Source of the DNA: Lentzea sp.
GTDB lineage: Bacteria; Actinomycetota; Actinomycetes; Mycobacteriales; Pseudonocardiaceae
Reading direction: 5' to 3'
Assembly: GCA_030146905.1 (NCBI GenBank)
Contig: JASLAV010000239.1
Coordinates: 1-12,976, forward strand
Length of the DNA: 12,976 nucleotides
Positions 7,056 to 12,976 of this stretch are shown here, in pieces; within the stretch, counting starts at the first letter, position 1, and each line of letters begins with the position of its first letter. The notes beneath the pieces were generated by a model, which did no database searches, was not told the DNA's origin, and saw only the letters and a program-made list of their open reading frames with translations. The position numbers and the translations under genes are program-made.

Positions 7056-10000
7056 GTCTTCCTCCCTCTCGCCAGCAGCGCGTTCCTGCCGCCGGACGCA
7101 CGGGACGCGGTGGTGCCGGTCCCGTCGAAATGAGCCGCCAGCGCGCGGACGGTCGGATAGGTGAACAACGTGACGGTCGGCACCTCTCGTGCGAGCACCT
7201 CCGCCAGCCTGCTGCGCGCCTTGACCAGCAGCACCGAGTTGCCGCCGAGGTCGAAGAAGTTGTCGTCGGCGCCGACCCGGTCCATCCGCAGGACCTCGCG
7301 CCACACGTCGGAGATCGCGCGCTCGGTCTGGTTGCCGGCCGGCACCACGACCCGTTCGGAGCGCACCGACTCCGGCTTCGGCAACGCCCGGTGGTCGAGC
7401 TTCCCGTTGGGGTTGCGCGGAATGGTGGGCACCTCGACGAACGCGCTGGGCACCATGTACTCGGGCAGTCCGCGCCGCAGGTGGGCCCGCAGTGCGGAAG
7501 GGTCGATCCGGCACCCCTCCGCGGCAACGGCGTACGCCACCAGCCGCACGTCACCCGGCACGTCCTCGCGCGCGATGACCACCGCCGCCCGCACCGAGGG
7601 GTGCCGGCTCACCGCCGTCTGGACCTCACCGAGCTCGATCCGGTACCCGCGGAGCTTGATCTGGTCGTCCATGCGCCGCAGGAACTCGATCTGCCCGTCC
7701 GGCAGGAACCGCGCGAGGTCACCGGTGCGGTACAGGCGCCCCGGCCCGAACGGGTCGGTCACGAACCGCTCCGCGGTGAGCTCCGGCCGGTTCAGGTAGC
7801 CGCGAGCCACCTGGACGCCACCGAGGTACAGCTCCCCCGGCACGCCGACGGGCAGCGGTTCGCGGTTGCCGTCGAGCACGTAGGCGGTGTTGCCGGTGAT
7901 CGGACGCCCGATGGGCAGCGGGCTCTCGGTCCCGTCGCACTCCGCCGAGGTGATCCAGATGCTCGCCTCGGTCGGGCCGTAGACGTTGATGAACCGACGG
8001 CCCGGCGCCCACGCGGCGGCGACCTCGTCGGGGCAGGCCTCACCGCCGGCCATCAGCGTGCGCAGGCCGGGCACCAGCGCGGGATCGGTCAGCCGCAGCA
8101 CGGTCGGCGGCAGGCAGGCCGTGTCGACGCGCTGCGAGTTGATCGTGCGGGCCAGGTCGGGTCCCGGCTGCAGGTCGTGCTGCGCCGCCAGCACGACGGT
8201 GGCGCCCGCGCTCAGCGTGACCATGATGTCGGCGACCGACACGTCGAAGCTGAACGACGCGAACTGCAGCATCCGGTTTCCCGGCCCGATCCCGATCATC
8301 CGCGCGAGCTCGTCCGCGAGGTTCACCACGCCCCGGTGCGGCAGCATGGCGCCCTTGGGCTTGCCGGTGGACCCGGACGTGTAGATGACGTACGCCAGGT
8401 CGTCCGGCTCGATGGTCCGTTGTGGACGTTCGACGGGGAGAGCGGACAGGTCGGTCTCGTCCAACGGCAGCGTGTCGGCGGCGGGAAACCGCTCCGCGAA
8501 CCTCGCGAGCGTCACGACGAGGCGCAGGCCGGAGTCGGAGACCATGTACGCGAGCCGGTCGGCCGGGTACTCGGGGTCGAGCGGCACGTAGGCGGCGCCC
8601 GACTTGAGCACGCCCTGCTGCGCCACCACGAGGTCGATCGACCGCGGCAGGCTGATCCCGACCAGGTCGCCGTACCCGATCCCCAGCGAGCGCAGCCGGT
8701 GTGCGAGCTGGTTCGCCCGCTCGTCGAGCTGCCGGTAGGTCAGCTCCTGGTCCTCGAACACCAGCGCGACGGCGTCGGGCGTGCGGTCCGCCGACGCCTC
8801 GGCGAGCTCGTGCACCAGCACCCCGTCCAGACGCGGCTCCACGGGCGGGTTCCACTCGTCCACGATCTGCGCGCGTTCGGCGGGCATGATCATCGTCAGC
8901 TCGCCTACCGGGCACGACGGGTCCGCGAGACCGGCGGTCAGCAGCGTCTCCAGGTGGCCGAGCAGCCTGCGCGCGGTGGCCTGCTCGTACAACGCGCTGT
9001 CGTACTCCAGCTGCCCGGTGATCCCGTCCTCCGTCGACGTGACACCGAGTTCCAGGTCCCACTTGGCGGTGCCCGAGTGCGACGCGACCCCGTCCACGGA
9101 GACACCGGGCAGCGACAGGATCTCGTGCTGGCCCTCCTCCATGCCGACGATCGTCTGGACCACCGGCTGGTGCGCGGTGCTGCGCGGTGGGGCGAGGGCC
9201 TCGACGACCCGCTCGAACGGCAGGTCCTGGTGCTGCTGGGCGGCGAGCGTGGTGTCCCGCACCTGGCGCAGCAGCGACCGGAAGCTCGTCGCGGGGTCGA
9301 CGCTCGTGCGGATGGCGACGGTGTTGACGAAGAAGCCGACCGCGTTCTCGAGCCCGGCCCCGCGGTTGCCGACGTTGGTGCCGACCACGACGTCGTCCGC
9401 GCCGGAGTACCGGTGCAGCAGGACGTTCCACGCGGTCAGCAGCACCATGAACGGCGTGACGCGCTCGGCCGTGCAGAACCGGTCGAGCCGCGCCTTGAGC
9501 GAGGCGGGCCAGGCGAACTCGACGGCACCGCCCCGCATCCGCATCACGGCGGGGCGCGGATGGTCCGTCGGCAGCTCCAGCACCGGCGGCACCCCGGCGA
9601 GCTGCCCTGTCCAGTAGTCGAGCAGCCGGGCGCCGTCCTCCCCGGCGAGCCACTCCGCCTGCCAGCGGCTGAAGTCCAGGTACTGCGTCGGCGCCGAACC
9701 GAGGCCGAGTCCCGCGTAGGCGGCGCTCAGCTCGGCGAACAGCAGCCGGGTGCTCCACCCGTCGCACACGATGTGGTGCATCGAGATCAGCAGCAGCGAG
9801 TCGGTCTCGTCGAAGACGACCAGCTCGGCACGCAGCAACGGCCCGTCGGCCAGGTCGAACGGCTCGCGCGCAGCCTCGGCGGCACGCTCCGCCGCGAACG
9901 CGTCACGGTCGTCGGCGTCGGCGTGCGTCACCACGAGCGAGAACTGCGGTTCCGGCAGGATCACCTGCCGGGGGTCGCCGTCGAGGTCGAGGAACACGGT

Positions 10001-10261
10001 CCGCAGCACCTCGTGCCGCCTGCCGACCTCGGTCAGCGCGGCCGACAACGCCTCGCTGTCGACGGATCCGCGCAGCCGGAAGGCGTAGGGCACGTTGTAG
10101 ACGGGGCTGCCGGGGTGCAGCTGGTCCAGCAGCCACAGCCGCCGTTGTCCCGACGACACGGGGTGCACGTTGAAGTCCTCGCCCCGCTCGGCGATCCGCG
10201 CGAACACGGCCGCGCGCTTCTCGGGGTCCAGCGCTCTCAAGCGCCGCAACACGTCCTGCAC
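7052..10261 (-). CDS. NRPS, single complete module C-A-PCP (1069 aa)
   Basis: Stand-alone extension module. I place the start at GTG 10261 because AGGGAGGG lies 5 nt upstream, the same layout as the next gene. A GTG at 10279 overlaps the previous stop but sits upstream of that site, and the frame is open further up only inside the previous gene. An N-terminal helix-like segment (1-30) may dock to the upstream NRPS. The C domain is about 33-455 with a canonical HHIVCDG at 162-168 and GFFVNT at 309-314. The A domain is about 484-960: YTSGSTGKPKG at 627-637, FDVSVADIM at 672-680, NVYGPTEAS at 759-767, YRTGD at 844-848, NGKLD at 952-956. The PCP is about 978-1048 with LGGNS and serine 1009. Hand-derived specificity residues are D673, V674, A677, C716, M737, G739, V760, I768, W769, K954; I do not recognise this code, so the substrate is unassigned. 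The product passes to the KS encoded by the next gene, which overlaps by 4 nt. Confidence 0.96.
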   Translation of the reverse strand: MQDVLRRLRALDPEKRAAVFARIAERGEDFNVHPVSSGQRRLWLLDQLHPGSPVYNVPYAFRLRGSVDSEALSAALTEVGRRHEVLRTVFLDLDGDPRQVILPEPQFSLVVTHADADDRDAFAAERAAEAAREPFDLADGPLLRAELVVFDETDSLLLISMHHIVCDGWSTRLLFAELSAAYAGLGLGSAPTQYLDFSRWQAEWLAGEDGARLLDYWTGQLAGVPPVLELPTDHPRPAVMRMRGGAVEFAWPASLKARLDRFCTAERVTPFMVLLTAWNVLLHRYSGADDVVVGTNVGNRGAGLENAVGFFVNTVAIRTSVDPATSFRSLLRQVRDTTLAAQQHQDLPFERVVEALAPPRSTAHQPVVQTIVGMEEGQHEILSLPGVSVDGVASHSGTAKWDLELGVTSTEDGITGQLEYDSALYEQATARRLLGHLETLLTAGLADPSCPVGELTMIMPAERAQIVDEWNPPVEPRLDGVLVHELAEASADRTPDAVALVFEDQELTYRQLDERANQLAHRLRSLGIGYGDLVGISLPRSIDLVVAQQGVLKSGAAYVPLDPEYPADRLAYMVSDSGLRLVVTLARFAERFPAADTLPLDETDLSALPVERPQRTIEPDDLAYVIYTSGSTGKPKGAMLPHRGVVNLADELARMIGIGPGNRMLQFASFSFDVSVADIMVTLSAGATVVLAAQHDLQPGPDLARTINSQRVDTACLPPTVLRLTDPALVPGLRTLMAGGEACPDEVAAAWAPGRRFINVYGPTEASIWITSAECDGTESPLPIGRPITGNTAYVLDGNREPLPVGVPGELYLGGVQVARGYLNRPELTAERFVTDPFGPGRLYRTGDLARFLPDGQIEFLRRMDDQIKLRGYRIELGEVQTAVSRHPSVRAAVVIAREDVPGDVRLVAYAVAAEGCRIDPSALRAHLRRGLPEYMVPSAFVEVPTIPRNPNGKLDHRALPKPESVRSERVVVPAGNQTERAISDVWREVLRMDRVGADDNFFDLGGNSVLLVKARSRLAEVLAREVPTVTLFTYPTVRALAAHFDGTGTTASRASGGRNALLARGRKT
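7061..7067 (-). promoter_or_regulatory. Ribosome binding site of the PKS gene
   Basis: AGGGAGG on the minus strand, 5 nt before ATG 7055. It lies inside the last codons of the upstream NRPS gene, and the start overlaps that gene's stop as ATGA, indicating translational coupling. Confidence 0.8.
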
Positions 10262-10266
10262 GACTT

Positions 10267-10274
10267 CCCTCCCT
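10267..10274 (-). promoter_or_regulatory. Ribosome binding site of the complete C-A-PCP gene
   Basis: AGGGAGGG on the minus strand, 5 nt before GTG 10261, in the 14-nt gap after the preceding stop. It decides the start codon: it lies downstream of the alternative GTG at 10279, which therefore lacks a good site. Confidence 0.8.
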
Positions 10275-10275
10275 T

Positions 10276-12976
10276 TCACAGATCGAGCAGGTCGGCGACG
10301 GAGAGCGAGGACCTGGCCTCTGCCCGGATCGCGCCGGCGGACACGGATGTGGTGTCGCGCAACCGGTCGACCTCGGTCGCGATGCCGGCCACGGTCGGGT
10401 GGTCGAACAACGACCGCATCGGCAGCCGGACGCCGAGCTCGCTCTCGATGCGCGACAGGATCCGGGCGGCCTTCAGCGAATGCCCGCCCAGGTCGAAGAA
10501 GCTGGCGTCGCGCCCGACCGGTTCCGCGCCGAGCACCTGCCGCCACAGGTCCGCGACGGCGACCTCGGTGAGCGTCCTGGGCTCTTCCGACTCCTGAGCG
10601 GTGACCTCCGGGTCAGGTAACGCGCGCAGGTCCAGCTTCCCGTTGCGGGTCAACGGCAACGCCTCCAGCGGCACCAGCGCGGACGGCACCAGGTAGGCGG
10701 GCAGCGCGCCGCGGACGTGGCGCATCAGCTCGTCGACCTGCTCGGCGCCGTGCCGGTCCTCCCGGGCGTGCTCCAGCACGACGTAGCCGACCAGGCTCAC
10801 GTCACCGGCGGCGTCCTCGCGCGGCACGACCACGGCCTGGCGCACGAGTCCCGAGGAGTGCAGGCACGCCTCGACCTCGCCCGGCTCGATGCGGAACCCG
10901 CGGATCTTGACCTGCCGGTCGGCCCTGCCGAGGTACTCGAACGTCCCGCCGGGCAACAACCTCGCCCGGTCGCCGGTCCGGTACAACCGCGCGCCGGGCC
11001 TGCCGCCCAGGTGGTCCGGCACGAACTTCTCGGCGGTCAGCCCGGGGTTGCCGACGTAACCGCGGCCGACACCGTCACCACCGATGCACAGCTCACCGGC
11101 GGCCATCGGCGGAACCGGCTCCAGGTACTGGTCGAGCACGTACAGCTGGGTGTTGCTCAGCGCGCGTCCCAACGGGATCCGCCCCTCGGCGCGCTCGCAC
11201 TCGTGGCTGGAGGCGAACGTCGTGGTCTCGGTCGGGCCGTAGCCGTTGACGACGTGCTCGGGACCGCCGGGGTGGGCGATCAGCGCCGCGATCGCGTGCT
11301 CGTCGGGCTGTTCACCGCCGAAGACGAAGTAGCGCAGCCCGGACAGCGCGTCCGGCATCTCCCGCGCCACGTGCATCGCGACCGACGTGGTGAGGAACAA
11401 CGTGTCGATCACGTTGGCGCGCAACCACTCCCCCAGCGCCGCGGGGTCGAGTGCGACGTCCTTGGGCAGGCCGACCAGGCGGCCGCCGTTGAGCAGGGCG
11501 CCCCAGATCTCGAACGTCGCCGCGTCGAACGTGGTCGTGGAGGCCTGCGCGACCCGGTCGCCGTGCGCGAACTCGACGTAGTTCGTGTCGCGGACCAGCC
11601 GGACGACGTTGCGGTGGCTGACGCACACGCCCTTGGGCATGCCGGTCGAGCCGGACGTGTACATCACGTACGCGAGGTCGTCCGCGCCGACAGTCCGTTG
11701 TGGACGCTCGGCGGGACAGGTCAGGACCATCGCGGACAGGTCGACCAGCTCGACGTCCAGTGCCACCGGCCGGTCGGTGACCACGACGGGGGCCGCGGCG
11801 TCGGCGCACAGCGCCTGCAGGCGTTCGACGGGGTACCTGGGATCGAGCGGCAGGTACGCGCCACCCGCCTTGAGGACGGCGATCGCGGTGACGATCCAGT
11901 CGACGCCGCGCTCCAGCAGGATCCCGACGGGCGTTCCCGCGGTGACCCCGAGGGTGCCGAGGTGGGCGGCGAGCCGGTTGGCGCGCTGGTCCAGTTCGGC
12001 GTAGGTGAGCTTCTCCCTGCCGAACTCGACGGCGACGTCGCCGGGGTACCGGTCGGCCGTCTCCTCGAACAGTTCGACCAGCGTCACCGTCGGGTAGTTC
12101 GTCGCGTTGGCGTTGAGGTCGTGGACGATCCGGCCGCGTTCGTCGGCGGAGAGCAGGGACAGGTTCGACAGGCGTGCGTCCGGGGTCGTCGTGAGCTGGC
12201 CGAGCACGGTGGCGAAGCGCTCGGTCAGGTCGACGACGTCGGCCCGCTGGTACAGCGCGGTGCGGAACTTGACCCACCCGCGCATCTCGCCGCTGCCGGA
12301 GTCGGGCAGCTGCAGTTCGAGGTCGTAGAGCCCCTGACCGCTGGTGCCCTGGGTGAACGTGAAGACGCACCCGCCGGCGGCCAGCGGACCGGCGAGCGGC
12401 GGCGGGGAGGCGAACACGACCTGGAAGACCGGGTGCCGGTCCACCTCGCCCGTCTGCCCCAGTGCCTCGCAGACCTCGTGGAACTGCGTGTCGCGGTGGT
12501 CGAGCGCGTCCAGCACGGTGTCGCGCACGACGGCCATCGCCTCGCCGAACGTCGGGTCCCACCCCAGCCGCACCCGCAGCGCGAGCATGTTCACGAAGTA
12601 GCCGACCAGGTCGTGCGTGTCGGCGTGCTCACGGCCGGCGGACGGCGAGCCGACCACGACGTCCGACGAGCCGGTCAACCGGTGCAGCAGCACGGAGAAC
12701 GCCGTCAGCAGCACCATGAACGACGACGACCGGTGCTTGCCCGCGGTCCGCCGCACGGCGTCGGCCAGTTCCTCCGGTACGACCAGGGGCAAGGCTTCCG
12801 CGGTGAAGTCAGGCCGCGCGGGCCTGGTGCGGATGCCGGGCAGTTCCAACGGTTCCGGCAGGTCGGCGAGATCTTCACGCCAGTGCTCGACGGATCCGGA
12901 CGGCGCGGCGATGTCGCGGTAGGCGACCGCGGGCCGCGGCAGTGACACGGCCTCGCCGTCCACCGCCGCCTGGTAG
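10276..12976 (-). CDS. NRPS module, partial at 5' end: C (second half)-A-PCP
   Basis: Cytoplasmic multidomain enzyme that activates one amino acid and condenses it onto a growing peptide. The frame is open to the right window edge, so the true start and the HHxxxDG half of the C domain lie outside; the GTG at 12963 is inside the C domain and is not the start. Counting residues from 12963: C-domain remainder to about 270 (latch-type VGYFVNMLALR at 120-130, HPVFQVVF at 177-184), A domain about 300-785 (YTSGSTGMPKG at 435-445, FDAATFEIW at 479-487, NGYGPTET at 573-580, YRTGD at 661-665, NGKLD at 774-778), PCP about 797-870 with LGGHS and phosphopantetheine serine 829. The specificity residues read D-A-F-F-V-G-G-T-F-K by hand alignment to GrsA, which resembles valine/isoleucine-type codes; valine-like is my inference. 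About 25 residues of low-complexity tail follow the PCP. No epimerase or thioesterase. The next gene starts 14 nt downstream. Confidence 0.95.
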   Translation of the reverse strand, partial: YQAAVDGEAVSLPRPAVAYRDIAAPSGSVEHWREDLADLPEPLELPGIRTRPARPDFTAEALPLVVPEELADAVRRTAGKHRSSSFMVLLTAFSVLLHRLTGSSDVVVGSPSAGREHADTHDLVGYFVNMLALRVRLGWDPTFGEAMAVVRDTVLDALDHRDTQFHEVCEALGQTGEVDRHPVFQVVFASPPPLAGPLAAGGCVFTFTQGTSGQGLYDLELQLPDSGSGEMRGWVKFRTALYQRADVVDLTERFATVLGQLTTTPDARLSNLSLLSADERGRIVHDLNANATNYPTVTLVELFEETADRYPGDVAVEFGREKLTYAELDQRANRLAAHLGTLGVTAGTPVGILLERGVDWIVTAIAVLKAGGAYLPLDPRYPVERLQALCADAAAPVVVTDRPVALDVELVDLSAMVLTCPAERPQRTVGADDLAYVMYTSGSTGMPKGVCVSHRNVVRLVRDTNYVEFAHGDRVAQASTTTFDAATFEIWGALLNGGRLVGLPKDVALDPAALGEWLRANVIDTLFLTTSVAMHVAREMPDALSGLRYFVFGGEQPDEHAIAALIAHPGGPEHVVNGYGPTETTTFASSHECERAEGRIPLGRALSNTQLYVLDQYLEPVPPMAAGELCIGGDGVGRGYVGNPGLTAEKFVPDHLGGRPGARLYRTGDRARLLPGGTFEYLGRADRQVKIRGFRIEPGEVEACLHSSGLVRQAVVVPREDAAGDVSLVGYVVLEHAREDRHGAEQVDELMRHVRGALPAYLVPSALVPLEALPLTRNGKLDLRALPDPEVTAQESEEPRTLTEVAVADLWRQVLGAEPVGRDASFFDLGGHSLKAARILSRIESELGVRLPMRSLFDHPTVAGIATEVDRLRDTTSVSAGAIRAEARSSLSVADLLDL

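Noticed and set aside
7056..7514. Upstream extension of the PKS gene to 7514
   Set aside because: It would overlap the A and PCP region of the upstream NRPS in another frame. The ATGA overlap and AGGGAGG at 7061-7067 mark ATG 7055, and the KS begins immediately after.
10262..10275. Promoter or terminator in the 14-nt gap between the two NRPS genes
   Set aside because: The gap is too short for either and consists almost entirely of the ribosome binding site.
10262..10546. Upstream extension of the complete NRPS gene to 10546
   Set aside because: The extension runs through the PCP of the preceding gene in another frame. The AGGGAGGG site at 10267-10274 with GTG at 10261 fits better.
7130..10597. 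Very long plus-strand open frame (1155 codons) opposite the NRPS
   Set aside because: It is the antisense frame of GC-rich coding sequence. Its translation is Arg/His/Gln/Val-rich with no recognisable domain, while the minus strand gives clear C, A and PCP motifs.
10717..12945. Plus-strand open frame of 742 codons opposite the partial NRPS
   Set aside because: Antisense shadow; the minus strand carries a continuous C-A-PCP protein.
1..12976. Thioesterase, epimerase, MbtH-like protein, regulator or transporter
   Set aside because: No motif for any of these is visible; the four synthetase genes fill the whole window.

Overview
The window is high-GC DNA carrying part of a secondary-metabolite assembly line. 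GC-rich third codon positions, GTG starts, AGGGAGG-type ribosome binding sites and NRPS/PKS domain style point to an actinomycete. Two copies of a GTCCAC-N-GTGGAC palindrome make me think weakly of Pseudonocardiales (Lentzea, Saccharothrix, Amycolatopsis and relatives), but that is only an impression.

All real genes lie on the minus strand, so transcription runs from high to low coordinates. In order: (1) NRPS 12976-10276, cut by the right edge, reading as the second half of a C domain, then A and PCP; (2) NRPS 10261-7052, a complete C-A-PCP module; (3) cis-AT PKS 7055-4089, a complete KS-AT-ACP module with no reductive domain; (4) NRPS-like protein 4092-1, cut by the left edge, with two modules of the form C-X-PCP in which the adenylation domain is missing. 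Gaps are 14 nt, -4 nt (ATGA overlap) and -4 nt (ATGA overlap), so this is one tightly coupled operon. No promoter, terminator, RNA gene, mobile element or CRISPR array is visible, and no stretch over 300 bases lacks a gene.

Colinear reading: the first module probably activates a branched aliphatic amino acid (valine-like specificity residues). The second activates an amino acid I cannot assign. The PKS module adds a malonyl unit and leaves a beta-keto group, and the chain is handed to the A-less protein. There, a domain of roughly 155-165 residues replaces the A domain. From memory it resembles the N-terminal (SGNH-like) half of FkbH-family proteins, without their HAD phosphatase half. The second copy is more eroded than the first, and both C domains have altered ends to the HHxxxDG motif. 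This protein is the most unusual thing in the window. It could build in a non-amino-acid unit, be loaded in trans, or pass the chain on through degenerate modules.
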